A stretch of 33,079 nt of DNA from Intestinimonas aquisgranensis (lineage in GTDB: Bacteria > Bacillota > Clostridia > Oscillospirales > Oscillospiraceae), in NCBI GenBank assembly GCA_020687605.1, contig JAJEQY010000036.1, positions 1 through 33,079 on the forward strand, read 5' to 3'. Every line of letters begins with the position of its first letter. The stretch's first letter is position 1. A program made the position numbers and the translations under genes. Below the pieces are notes generated by a model. It ran no database searches, was not told the DNA's origin, and saw nothing but the letters and a program-made list of their open reading frames with translations. This document shows, piece after piece, positions 1 through 14,547 of this stretch.

Positions 1-65
1 CGGGAGGCGAGCCCCCCGCACGGTAGAGATCAGATGGAATTGTCAGAGGGGTAGGGATACTGCGC

Positions 66-947
66 TCACAGAATGCGGCGGGCGTAGACAAAGACGTTGG
101 CGTAATGGCCGGTATTCATCTGGTCGATCTGGACCACGTAGCGATTGGTGGAAGCGTGGATGAACTCACCGTTGCCGATGTAGATGCCCACGTGGGAAAC
201 AGGCTTGCTGGTGTTGTACTTGAAGAAGACCAGATCGCCGGGCTGCAACTCATCGCGGCTGACGGAGACGCCGTTCTGGAGCTGGTCGGTGGCGGTGCGG
301 TTGAGGGTGTAACCGAACTGGGCGTAGATGTACTTGGTAAAACCGGAGCAGTCAAAGCTGCTGGGGCCGTTGCCGCCCAGGACGTAGGGGGTACCCAGAT
401 ACTGCTTGGCCAGAGCCACGATCTGCTCGCCCAGCGCAGAGGAGGTGCTGGTGGCGGGCTCAGTGGTGATGGTGATGTAGTCGCTGCTGACGTAACCGGT
501 GTTGCCGGCATATGTAACCTTGTACCAGCCCTCGTAGATGCCCTCAAGCTCCAGCACGGTGCCGCTGGGAATGGAGCACAGGGAGTCGAAGGAGGTGCTG
601 GCGCCTGCACGCATGTTCAGGGTGGAACCGTCGGCATCCACCTTTCCGTAGCCCAGGTCGGTATCGGCCTTGGTGGCCACGTCCAGGTACTCACCGGACA
701 TGTAGCCCTCCACGGAGTTGTAGTTGACCTTGTACCAGCCGTCTTCCGCTTCGTCCAGAACGACGACGTTGGTGCCGCTGGAAACGGTAGCCAGAATCTC
801 ACCTTCGGCGGCGGGAGTGGAGCGGAGCCGAAGCGCGTCGGCAGTGACAGTGCCGGCACCCAGGGTGGCGGCGGAGGCACCGATGGTGCACATGGCGGTG
901 AGAACGGTGCCCAGCAGGGCGACGCGCATCAGGCGAGAATGTATCAT
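66..947 (-). CDS. Secreted SH3-domain NlpC/P60 cell-wall endopeptidase
   Basis: Predicted exported peptidoglycan hydrolase of 293 aa. Residues 1-27 form a signal peptide ending near ASA. Two bacterial SH3 domains follow (about 31-92 and 98-160), each with a DGWYKV or EGWYKV core. A short Thr/Ser linker leads to a C-terminal NlpC/P60 domain (about 172-293). The catalytic Cys is C200 in the FDCSGF motif, with H252 (HVGIYIG) and H264 (FIHAS) as the expected His residues. Family members cut the gamma-D-Glu-to-diamino-acid bond of stem peptides, and the SH3 domains bind the wall. The ATG at 947 has a GGAGGGG site 8 nt upstream. It lies 54 bp downstream of the small gene 1002-1292 on the same strand and probably shares its promoter. 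All expected catalytic residues are present. The family call is secure; the exact role (growth, division or separation) is not determined. Confidence 0.93.
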   Translation of the reverse strand: MIHSRLMRVALLGTVLTAMCTIGASAATLGAGTVTADALRLRSTPAAEGEILATVSSGTNVVVLDEAEDGWYKVNYNSVEGYMSGEYLDVATKADTDLGYGKVDADGSTLNMRAGASTSFDSLCSIPSGTVLELEGIYEGWYKVTYAGNTGYVSSDYITITTEPATSTSSALGEQIVALAKQYLGTPYVLGGNGPSSFDCSGFTKYIYAQFGYTLNRTATDQLQNGVSVSRDELQPGDLVFFKYNTSKPVSHVGIYIGNGEFIHASTNRYVVQIDQMNTGHYANVFVYARRIL

Positions 948-1001
948 TGGTATGACCCCTCCATCAAGAATCTCTTTTGTGCGGATGACTTGCGGCTGTT
1001 G

Positions 1002-1292
1002 TTACTTGTTGGCCAGAGAGCGGGCCAGCCAGACGGCAGCCACGTCCATGGCGGCGTACAGGCTGTCCTTTTCCGTCTTCTTGACCACGCGGTCCCGGCT
1101 CTTGAGGTCGGGATCTGTGAACTGGAGCTGAACGGCCACCCGGGTGGCCACATCCAGATCGTCCACCTTCTTGGTGTCCATCACCTGGAGCATGATGATG
1201 TATTTGTCGGCCATGCTGCCGTAGTAAATGAGGTTGTCCTTGCGGCGCAGGGGGTGACCCTTGTAGGTCAGGGGAATCTTTTCTTCGGCCAT
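1002..1292 (-). CDS. Small conserved-looking protein of unknown function
   Basis: A 96-aa soluble protein with no signal peptide or membrane segment that I can see. It is rich in charged residues and contains YYGSMADKYIIMLQV, then a Lys/Asp-rich middle, then a C-terminal amphipathic stretch (YAAMDVAAVWLARSL). I do not recognise a family. Two consecutive ATGs exist at 1295 and 1292. The AGGAGG site (1299-1304) lies 3 nt from the first and 6 nt from the second, so I chose 1292. A very good sigma-70-type promoter lies just upstream (1331-1359), and the NlpC/P60 gene follows 54 bp downstream. The two are probably co-transcribed, which hints at, but does not prove, an envelope-related role. Confidence 0.8.
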   Translation of the reverse strand: MAEEKIPLTYKGHPLRRKDNLIYYGSMADKYIIMLQVMDTKKVDDLDVATRVAVQLQFTDPDLKSRDRVVKKTEKDSLYAAMDVAAVWLARSLANK

Positions 1293-1330
1293 CATATGCC
1301 TCCTAAGAATATCTTAAAAATTGTAACCAA

Positions 1331-1359
1331 ATTGTAACACAATGTCACCGACTCGTCAA
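1331..1359 (-). promoter_or_regulatory. Promoter for the small gene and NlpC/P60 gene
   Basis: Read on the minus strand: TTGACG (1359-1354), a 17-bp spacer, then TACAAT (1336-1331), with a TG just before the -10. It is followed by a short leader and the AGGAGG of the 96-aa gene. It is close to the housekeeping consensus. Confidence 0.75.
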
Positions 1360-1435
1360 CCCCGGAAAGAAGGGTAAATTGTGAATAAACTGTAAAGCGC
1401 TGGAGCAGAGAGGCTGCGCATGTGGGCAGATGCAC

Positions 1436-1480
1436 AAAAAGCTCCCGCCCCAACATTTGATGTTGGGGCGGGAGCTTTCT
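1436..1480 (-). terminator. Intrinsic terminator of the Ig-like/SLH gene
   Basis: A perfect 16-bp stem (1441-1456 with 1460-1475) starts GCTCCCGCCCCAACAT. Three A-T pairs extend it, and the loop is tiny. Read leftward it ends in a T run, as expected for the gene that stops at 1524. On the plus strand it is followed by only three Ts, so it may work weakly in that direction. Confidence 0.85.
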
Positions 1481-1523
1481 CCATATTTCTGCATGTACGA
1501 CAGGTGAGAGCCACAAGTGCAGA

Positions 1524-4500
1524 TTACAGAGTGACCACCCGATGGAGGATGACAGCCATCTCAGCGCGTGTCAGAGAGCCTTTCGGATTGAGGCGGCCGT
1601 TGGTGTCACCCTGAATGATCCCTGCCTGGGCCAGAGCGGCCACGGAGTCCTGGGCATAGCTGGAGGTGCTGCTGCCGTCGGAGAAGCGGTTGAGATAGGA
1701 GGCGGAGGCAGAGGCGATGGTCCGCCCGGTCCGGTTGAGCGTCCGATAAAGGAAGACCATGGCGTCCTCGCGGGTAAGGGGAGCGGTGGGGTTGAAGCGC
1801 CCGTCATCGGAACCCTGAGCGATCCCCAGAGCCTTAGCCACAGCAATGGCCTGGGCATAGTAGCTGTCAGAGGGCACATCCTTAAAGCCATCGGTGGTAT
1901 TGGCGGAGAGGTTGAAGGCCCGGTAGAGCATCAGGATGAAGTCGCCGCGGGTGATGTTGAGGGCGGGGCCGTAGGTGGTAGCGCTGGTACCGGTGGTGAT
2001 GCCGCCGTCATAGAGGAAGTCCACAGAAGCGGCGGCCCAGCCGTGATTGCCCATGTCGGTGAAGCGCTTGGACTGGGTGGAGGGGGTGACTGTGATGTCC
2101 ACCCGGCCGGTGAAGGTGTTGTTTTTGCTGTCAGTGCCGGTATAGTTGACAGAGACGGTGCCGTTGTAAGAGGCCTTGGGGACGAAGGTGACGGAAGAGA
2201 TAGAGCCGCTGCCGGTGGAGGCGGGGAAGGAGATGGCGGGACTTACCAGACCGCCGTATTTGGTGGGGTTGGTGTAACCATAGTAGAGCTTGCCGGCGGC
2301 GGTGGAGGGCAGCTCGAACTTCACGGAGGTGAGGGAGCCGGACCCACGGGCGGAGCAGGCGTTGATAAAGTCAGCGGTGGAGAAGGTCACAGGGGCGGAG
2401 GTGGTGGAGTAGCGGATGACAGAGGCCTCCTTGGGGGCGGAATAAGCAATGACCACGGTGCCGGAGAAGCTGTCACCGTCGGTGCTCCGGCCGGTGAAGG
2501 AGATCTCCACATTGCCGGTGTACTCCTTGGCAGGGACGAAGGTCACGTCATAAAGCCGGGGAGAGGAGGAGCGGTAATAGGAGGTGGAGCTGCTGACCTT
2601 TTTCTCGCCGCTCTTGTCGTACTGGTAGTAGAGGGTGCCCTTGGAGTCGCTGGGCAGGGTGAAGCGGACATAGTCCAGACTGTAGTCGGTGATGTCCTTG
2701 CAGTAGTCGTTGAAATCGTCGTCGTTGAAGGTGACGGCGGTGCCGGCGGCGGCGGTGTAAGTGATGTCGCCCTCGTCGGCGTCACCCACCCGGATCTTCA
2801 TGGTGCCGGAGAAGCTGTCGCCGTTGGTGTTCAAGCCGGTAAAGGAGACCGAGAAGGAGCCGGAGTAGCCTTTGTCGGGCACGAAGGTCACATCATCCAG
2901 CCGGGGAGAGGAGGAGCGGTAGTACTTGTCGGAGGAGGAGATCTTCTCCTCATAGCGGCTCTCGCCGTAGCGGTAATAGAAGGTACCCTTGGAGGAGGAG
3001 GGGGGCGTGATCTTCACGTAGTCCATGTTGTAGCCCGTCTCGTCCTTGCAGAAATCGTTGAAATCGCTGTCGTCCAGGGTCAGGGTCTTGCCCTCGGCCA
3101 CGGTGTAGGAGAGGACGGAGCTGCTCTTGCGTACGGTGATCTTCACGCTGCCGGAGAAGCTGTCACGGGCGTTGCTACGGCCGGAGTAGGAAATGGTGAA
3201 GGTGCCGGTGTAATCCTTGGCGGGGACGAAGGTGACATTGCTCAGGTAGGGGGAGTCGTTGTAGTAGCACTTGGTGGAGGTGGAGAGCTTGTCCTCGTCC
3301 TTGCCGCCGTAATCCAGATAGAGGGCGCCCTTGGAAGAGCTCACCGAGCCGAAGGTCACGTAGTCCAGGGAGGAGCCGGTGATCTTTTTGCAGATGCTGT
3401 TGAAGTCGCTGTCGGTGAAGGTGATGGTTTCGTTCTTGCCGGTCTCATAGGAGATGTCGCCGGAGGGAGCGGTGAGCTTGATTTGGAGAGTTCCCTCGTA
3501 GGATTTGCCCTGGGAATCATACCCGACGTAAGTAAAGACGGCGGTGTCGCCGCTGTTGCCGTCGGGAACGAAGGTGATCTTGGAGATGGACTTGCTGGAG
3601 CTGCTGGAGTAGTAATAGCGCTCGGAGGTGGAGATCTTAGCACCGCCGTCACCCTCGGTATAGTTATAGTAGAGGGTGCCCTTGGAGGAATTCTTATCGA
3701 ACTTTACATAGTCCAGACCGTTGCCGTACACCCCGGCGCACACATTATAGAAGTCGCTGCGGTCCAGAGTCAGGGTCTTGTCCACCGCTACGGAGTAGGT
3801 GATGGTGGTCACGCTGCCCTTGGAGACGGTCACCTTGCAAGTGGCGGTTTTGCCGCCGTCGGCTGTGGTAACGGTAATGGTAGCCTCACCCACGGCCTTG
3901 CCGGTGACCTTGCCGTTGGCGTCCACGGTGGCGATGTTGGTGTTGGAGGACTTCCAGGTCACGTTCTTGTTGGAGGCGTTGGAGGGTGCCACGGTAGCGG
4001 TGAGCTGTGTGGTGCCGTTGACGTTCACCGTAGCGCTGGACTTGTCCAGCGTCACCCCGGTGACGGCCACGGTGGAGGCGGTGACTTTTACGTTGCAGGT
4101 GGAGGTGTACTCCTTGCCGTCCACGGTGATCTTGGCGGTGATGACAGCCTCGCCGGCGGCCTTGGCAGTGACCTTGCCGTTGCTGTCGACGGATGCTACG
4201 GAATCCTTGCTGGAAGACCAGGTGATGGGCTGCTTTTCCGGAATGGTGGCCGCGGCCAGGGTGCTGGTGCTGCCCACCGTCAGGTTCAGGGTGGAGGGAC
4301 TTACGGATACACTGCCGGGGGTGGGTGCCGGGTCTTCGGTGACGGTGACCCTACAAGTGGCGGTTTTATTACCATCCTTGGTGGTCACAGTGATGGTGGC
4401 TTCACCAGCTGCCACAGCAGTGACCAGACCATTCTCCACAGTAGCATATTCGGGGTGGTCGCTGGACCAGGTCACTTCCCTATTCGCTGCATCCTCGGGG

Positions 4501-4982
4501 CTAACGGTGGCAATAAGTGTCTCGGTCGACCCTTTTTTTAAAGAGAGGGAATCTTTATTGAGAGAAACACCGCTAACGCTGATAGGCTCATCTTTGGCTT
4601 CGACGGTAAATGTATGGGTAGCGGGTTCGGGAGTCTGGTCGCCTACCTTTGCAACGCAAGAGACGCTGACCTCTCCGGCGGCAGTGCCCTTGATGGTGAC
4701 AGACGTGTCGTTATCACTCCCCACGATCTTTGCATAGCTGTCACCAGAGGAAATGCTCCATTTGATCTTGGTCAACTCGCCATCTCCACTGGCGGAGACG
4801 GTAAGTGAAATCTCGGATTCGGCTTGAACAGTTGTGGCGCCATCAATAGAGAGAGTAACACTTCCATCCTGAGAACCCGGACCACCGGGCCCTTCCGCCG
4901 CCCAGGCGGCGGGCAGCATGCTGAAAACCATAGCCAGGGTCAGAAGCGCCGAAAGAACACGGGCGCATGAGCTTCTTTTCAT
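1524..4982 (-). CDS. Large S-layer-anchored protein with Ig-like and novel tandem modules
   Basis: A 1152-aa exported surface protein. The signal peptide (about 1-28) ends near AAWAAEGPG. An atypical Ig-like domain comes first, then three clear Big_2-type Ig-like domains (SLKKGSTETLIATVSPED, NVNGTTQLTATVAPSNASN and similar cores) up to about residue 390. Five tandem modules of 110-116 residues cover about 396-963. Three SLH domains at the C-terminus (about 970-1152) contain ITRGDF, LTREDA and LTRAEM motifs and would bind secondary wall polymers. A start 45 bp further upstream (5027) is possible. The ATG at 4982 has GGAAGGAG at good spacing directly before the signal peptide, so I chose it. 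The gene lies 110 bp downstream of the glycosyltransferase on the same strand; I found only a weak -10 (5032-5037) between them. A role as adhesin or S-layer component is inferred from architecture only. Confidence 0.92.
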   Translation of the reverse strand: MKRSSCARVLSALLTLAMVFSMLPAAWAAEGPGGPGSQDGSVTLSIDGATTVQAESEISLTVSASGDGELTKIKWSISSGDSYAKIVGSDNDTSVTIKGTAAGEVSVSCVAKVGDQTPEPATHTFTVEAKDEPISVSGVSLNKDSLSLKKGSTETLIATVSPEDAANREVTWSSDHPEYATVENGLVTAVAAGEATITVTTKDGNKTATCRVTVTEDPAPTPGSVSVSPSTLNLTVGSTSTLAAATIPEKQPITWSSSKDSVASVDSNGKVTAKAAGEAVITAKITVDGKEYTSTCNVKVTASTVAVTGVTLDKSSATVNVNGTTQLTATVAPSNASNKNVTWKSSNTNIATVDANGKVTGKAVGEATITVTTADGGKTATCKVTVSKGSVTTITYSVAVDKTLTLDRSDFYNVCAGVYGNGLDYVKFDKNSSKGTLYYNYTEGDGGAKISTSERYYYSSSSSKSISKITFVPDGNSGDTAVFTYVGYDSQGKSYEGTLQIKLTAPSGDISYETGKNETITFTDSDFNSICKKITGSSLDYVTFGSVSSSKGALYLDYGGKDEDKLSTSTKCYYNDSPYLSNVTFVPAKDYTGTFTISYSGRSNARDSFSGSVKITVRKSSSVLSYTVAEGKTLTLDDSDFNDFCKDETGYNMDYVKITPPSSSKGTFYYRYGESRYEEKISSSDKYYRSSSPRLDDVTFVPDKGYSGSFSVSFTGLNTNGDSFSGTMKIRVGDADEGDITYTAAAGTAVTFNDDDFNDYCKDITDYSLDYVRFTLPSDSKGTLYYQYDKSGEKKVSSSTSYYRSSSPRLYDVTFVPAKEYTGNVEISFTGRSTDGDSFSGTVVIAYSAPKEASVIRYSTTSAPVTFSTADFINACSARGSGSLTSVKFELPSTAAGKLYYGYTNPTKYGGLVSPAISFPASTGSGSISSVTFVPKASYNGTVSVNYTGTDSKNNTFTGRVDITVTPSTQSKRFTDMGNHGWAAASVDFLYDGGITTGTSATTYGPALNITRGDFILMLYRAFNLSANTTDGFKDVPSDSYYAQAIAVAKALGIAQGSDDGRFNPTAPLTREDAMVFLYRTLNRTGRTIASASASYLNRFSDGSSTSSYAQDSVAALAQAGIIQGDTNGRLNPKGSLTRAEMAVILHRVVTL
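2090..3797 (-). repeat. Five tandem ~115-residue modules in the surface protein
   Basis: Modules start at about 3797, 3455, 3113, 2765 and 2417, reading leftward, giving 114, 114, 116, 116 and about 110 residues. Each has the order: a TLTLDDSDFND-like opening, a conserved Cys, LDYVKF, SKGTLYY, a Tyr/Ser-rich stretch (YYRSSSPRL), DVTFVP, then F(S/T)ISFTG and DSFSG near the end. Modules 3 and 4 are the most alike; module 5 is the most diverged. I do not recognise the fold by name. Confidence 0.85.
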
Positions 4983-5092
4983 TGTAAAGACTCCTTCCAA
5001 ACTCCGTTTTGCTTGGGATGCGCTCATCTATATCATACATCGAATTTAGACGGGGAAATGTGACAAAGGTTTCAAAAAATTCTTACAAATTT

Positions 5093-6406
5093 TTAAGGAG
5101 CTTCGTTAGAAGGCATATGGAGCTCTGAAGCAAGGAAAATCAGGGTAAAAAGAAGGGTACACAGCAGCAGAATGGAGCCTAACCCCATAGGGAAGGCGTA
5201 GCGAAGGAGAAGATAGGCGTGGTAGGCGCCCAGGGAGGCGATCTGAGTGAAAACAGCGGGGAGAACGCCCCGTCGGTCGGTGCAGGCCCAGGTCAGGGTG
5301 AGAACGTCTGCCAGGAAGAAGTACCGGTCATGCATGTGGGGCAGGAGGAGGGGGATGCCGATGGCAAAGACCACCCCGGCCAGAAAGACGGCCCGGCGGG
5401 AGAGGCCCCGCCGCCGGAGCAGCAGCCAGCCCAGCACTCCCAGGACCAAAACGAAAGCGGCGAGTATACCCACTCGGGCGGCGAGGGCCACGTTGACCTG
5501 AGCGTTGGAAGGGATCAGGGCATAGAGGGAGGGGGCATTGAGAGTGAGGTAGGCGCTGTACTCAGCGGCCTGGCCGAAGTAGACCCCCAGCACGTCCGCC
5601 AGAGGTTTGCCCAGGGCCAGGGCGGGAAGGACGGAGAGGACGCAGGCGGCGGGGAACCACAGCAGGTGCCGGAACCGGGTCCGACGGGACATCCACAGCA
5701 CCGCCCATACGGGGAGCAGAAAGACGGTCTGGAGCTTGCAGGCGAAGGCCAGCCCGGCCAGGAAAGCGGAGGACCTTGGCCGCCCCTCCAGCCCCGCGGC
5801 CAGTCCGTGGAGACACAGGGCGGCGTAGATGGCGTCGCACTGGGCCCAGGCCGAAGCGTTGAGGATCACCGTGGGAAGCAGCAGGAGAAGGGAGAAGGCG
5901 GCGGCACCACGGTACCGGTCCCTCGGTACCAGAGCCTGCACCAGCCGGCAGCCGCCCCAGGCCAGGATCACATCAAATAAAATGGAAAAGAGCTTGATGA
6001 GATAGAGGTCATAGAACGGCAGGTAGGAGATAGCGGCCAGAAAATAGAGGTAGGGGGCGGTGTAGTTCCCCTTGGGGAGGGCCACTGCCGCCCAACCGCC
6101 GTTTTCCCGGAAAAAGGCGGCCCAGTCGGAGAGAAAGGTCACATAGTCGTCGGTGACGTGGTCCAGAAGCAGTGTCCGGAGCAGGAGGGCCAGACCCACC
6201 GGCAGCAGGGCGAGGCATACTGTCTCCCACTGCCGGCAGCGCAGGAAGAGAAGACAAGCACACAGGAGGAAGAGAAAGACCAGGACGGCCATGACGAAGG
6301 GCCGGGAAGAGGCCTGGGAGAGGCTGGCCGTCCGGGCCAGAGCGCACAGCAGCAGGACCGTACCGCCGCCCAGGCAGCACAGAGGGAGAGGGTGGAGACG
6401 GGACAT
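5093..6406 (-). CDS. Polytopic membrane glycosyltransferase, GT-C type (GT39/GT87-like)
   Basis: A 437-aa integral membrane protein with about ten or more hydrophobic segments. Features typical of GT-C glycosyltransferases: an acidic pair in the first outer loop (HVTDDYVTF, followed by LSDWAAFFRENGGW), the AWAQCDAIYAALCLHG segment, an FACKLQTVFLLPVW segment and a LLPHMHDRYFFLADVL segment. These match clostridial mannosyltransferase-like proteins that use polyprenyl-phosphate sugars, but donor and acceptor cannot be told from sequence. The ATG at 6406 has CAGGAGG 7 nt upstream. It is followed on the same strand by the SLH protein, so it might glycosylate surface proteins or make a wall polymer; this is inference. 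A complete terminator-like hairpin stands only about 20 nt upstream of its start. Confidence 0.85.
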   Translation of the reverse strand: MSRLHPLPLCCLGGGTVLLLCALARTASLSQASSRPFVMAVLVFLFLLCACLLFLRCRQWETVCLALLPVGLALLLRTLLLDHVTDDYVTFLSDWAAFFRENGGWAAVALPKGNYTAPYLYFLAAISYLPFYDLYLIKLFSILFDVILAWGGCRLVQALVPRDRYRGAAAFSLLLLLPTVILNASAWAQCDAIYAALCLHGLAAGLEGRPRSSAFLAGLAFACKLQTVFLLPVWAVLWMSRRTRFRHLLWFPAACVLSVLPALALGKPLADVLGVYFGQAAEYSAYLTLNAPSLYALIPSNAQVNVALAARVGILAAFVLVLGVLGWLLLRRRGLSRRAVFLAGVVFAIGIPLLLPHMHDRYFFLADVLTLTWACTDRRGVLPAVFTQIASLGAYHAYLLLRYAFPMGLGSILLLCTLLFTLIFLASELHMPSNEAP

Positions 6407-6425
6407 GAAATGACCTCCTGATACG

Positions 6426-6453
6426 AAAAAAAGTTCGGATTACTCCGAACTTT
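6426..6453 (-). terminator. Terminator hairpin in the leader of the glycosyltransferase gene
   Basis: Read on the minus strand: a perfect 10-bp stem AAAGTTCGGA/TCCGAACTTT (arms 6453-6444 and 6439-6430) with a 4-nt loop, followed directly by further Ts down to 6426. It lies between the minus promoter (6550-6578) and the glycosyltransferase start (6406). It is either an attenuator or the end of a short leader RNA. Confidence 0.75.
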
Positions 6454-6466
6454 CCAGGCAAAAGAC

Positions 6467-6495
6467 TTGACGTGGGAAAAACTGCATGGTATACT
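6467..6495 (+). promoter_or_regulatory. Promoter of rpoB-rpoC
   Basis: TTGACG (6467-6472), a 17-bp spacer, then TATACT (6490-6495) with an extended -10 TG. The predicted start near 6502 gives a leader of about 240 nt before rpoB. Confidence 0.8.
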
Positions 6496-6549
6496 TAAAT
6501 GCTCTCGTGTGACTGCCACCATTTTGAGAGACCCTCCCACGGTGGGTCA

Positions 6550-6578
6550 AGTATAACAGTTTTGGTGGATATGTGCAA
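6550..6578 (-). promoter_or_regulatory. Minus-strand promoter facing the rpoB promoter
   Basis: Read on the minus strand: TTGCAC (6578-6573), a 17-bp spacer, TATACT (6555-6550). It points left towards the glycosyltransferase gene and lies inside the rpoB leader, so the two promoters are convergent. Confidence 0.6.
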
Positions 6579-6601
6579 GAGGAGAGCACTAACAAAGCAA
6601 C

Positions 6602-6643
6602 AACGCCGCCGCGTGTGTCGAATACGGCGGGACCGGCGTTTTT
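6602..6643 (+). terminator. Terminator-like hairpin (possible attenuator) in the rpoB leader
   Basis: AACGCCG (6602-6608) pairs with CGGCGTT (6634-6640), and CCGC (6609-6612) pairs with GCGG (6627-6630) across a 3-nt bulge. A run of five Ts (6639-6643) follows. It lies 100 bp before the rpoB start, after its promoter. Confidence 0.5.
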
Positions 6644-6742
6644 GGCCAATTCCACGGGAAACGGCCTGTGCAGCCATGAGAAAACAGCCGAAAGCCACTG
6701 CTTTTGGCGCCGAATGCGAGAAAACGGAGTGTGATTTTCGGA

Positions 6743-10486
<3,744 letters not shown>

Positions 10487-10506
10487 GAAAGGGAGGACGA
10501 TAGAAT

Positions 10507-14289
<3,783 letters not shown>

Positions 14290-14292
14290 GGG

Positions 14293-14396
14293 GACATCCG
14301 CCCCTGCATCCCGTTACTTTCCCGCCCCAGTTGGGGTGGGAAAGTCCTCGCTTCGCTCGCTGTAGCCCTTGCAAGGCAAGGGCTACAGGGGATGTC
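14293..14396. repeat. Structured intergenic element after rpoC (two hairpins inside a closing stem)
   Basis: GACATCC (14293-14299) pairs with GGATGTC (14390-14396), enclosing two long hairpins. Hairpin 1 (14317-14329 with 14332-14344) has 13 pairs, one G-T, and a CTTTCCCGCCCC arm. Hairpin 2 (14361-14372 with 14376-14387) has a perfect 12-bp stem TGTAGCCCTTGC. A CTTCGCTCGC stretch lies between them. Neither has a T run. A further partial hairpin is possible at 14404-14427. It looks like a REP-like dispersed element or structured 3' UTR; copy number cannot be judged here. Confidence 0.5.
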
Positions 14397-14474
14397 ATCC
14401 CATTCGAGGCGGGCTGCCGCCCCCTCGAGCTCCCCCGCCGAAACCGAGCGCACATCTCACTCAACAGAGGTTTT

Positions 14475-14503
14475 TCGACAAACTGGAGCGCCGGCGCTAC
14501 AAT
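14475..14503 (+). promoter_or_regulatory. Promoter of the LacI-family regulator gene
   Basis: TCGACA (14475-14480), a 17-bp spacer, TACAAT (14498-14503). The predicted start point falls inside the adjacent dyad 14503-14519. Confidence 0.6.
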
Positions 14504-14519
14504 ATTTTTAGTAAAATTA
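14503..14519. promoter_or_regulatory. Predicted operator before the regulator gene
   Basis: An imperfect dyad centred on G14511, TATTTTTA-G-TAAAATTA, with one mismatch. It shares the core TTTTTAGTAAAA with the perfect dyad before galE. Its position over the transcription start suggests autorepression. Confidence 0.6.
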
Positions 14520-14547
14520 CATGTCACCATGGAAAGGAGGGAGGCCC

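Larger units (their letters stand above)
6426..6543 (-). ncRNA. Candidate short RNA antisense to the rpoB promoter and leader
   Basis: If transcription starts about 7 nt after the -10 at 6550-6555 and stops at the hairpin 6430-6453, the product would be about 115 nt. It would be complementary to the start of the rpoB transcript (about 6502-6543). This rests only on the promoter and terminator sequences. The alternative is a leader that normally reads through into the glycosyltransferase gene. Confidence 0.3.
6502..6742 (+). promoter_or_regulatory. Structured 5' leader of rpoB
   Basis: The leader can form nested pairings: GCTCTC (6501-6506) with GAGAGC (6582-6587); CCACCA (6516-6521) with TGGTGG (6563-6568); GACCC (6530-6534) with GGGTC (6544-6548). 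A separate GC-rich hairpin with a T run follows at 6602-6643. No convincing short ORF or known riboswitch motif was seen. Together with the divergent features listed nearby, it accounts for the 336-bp gene-free stretch 6407-6742. Confidence 0.5.

Noticed and set aside
1542..4541. 999-aa open frame on the plus strand opposite the SLH gene
   Set aside because: Gly/Val/Ala-rich low-complexity translation caused by GC-rich codon use in the opposite frame; no start site and no domains. The minus-strand protein has clear domains.
5040..5092. Strong promoter for the large SLH gene
   Set aside because: A TATGAT exists at 5032-5037, but the -35 at normal spacing is poor and TTGTCA is 23 bp away; not convincing enough to list.
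6704..6742. TTG start for rpoB at 6704
   Set aside because: No ribosome-binding site, and it adds residues (MAPNARKRSVIFG) not expected in the family; the ATG at 6743 has GGAG upstream.
6407..6742. T-box or known riboswitch in the rpoB/glycosyltransferase region
   Set aside because: I looked for T-box and common riboswitch core motifs on both strands and found none; only hairpins and promoters are supported.
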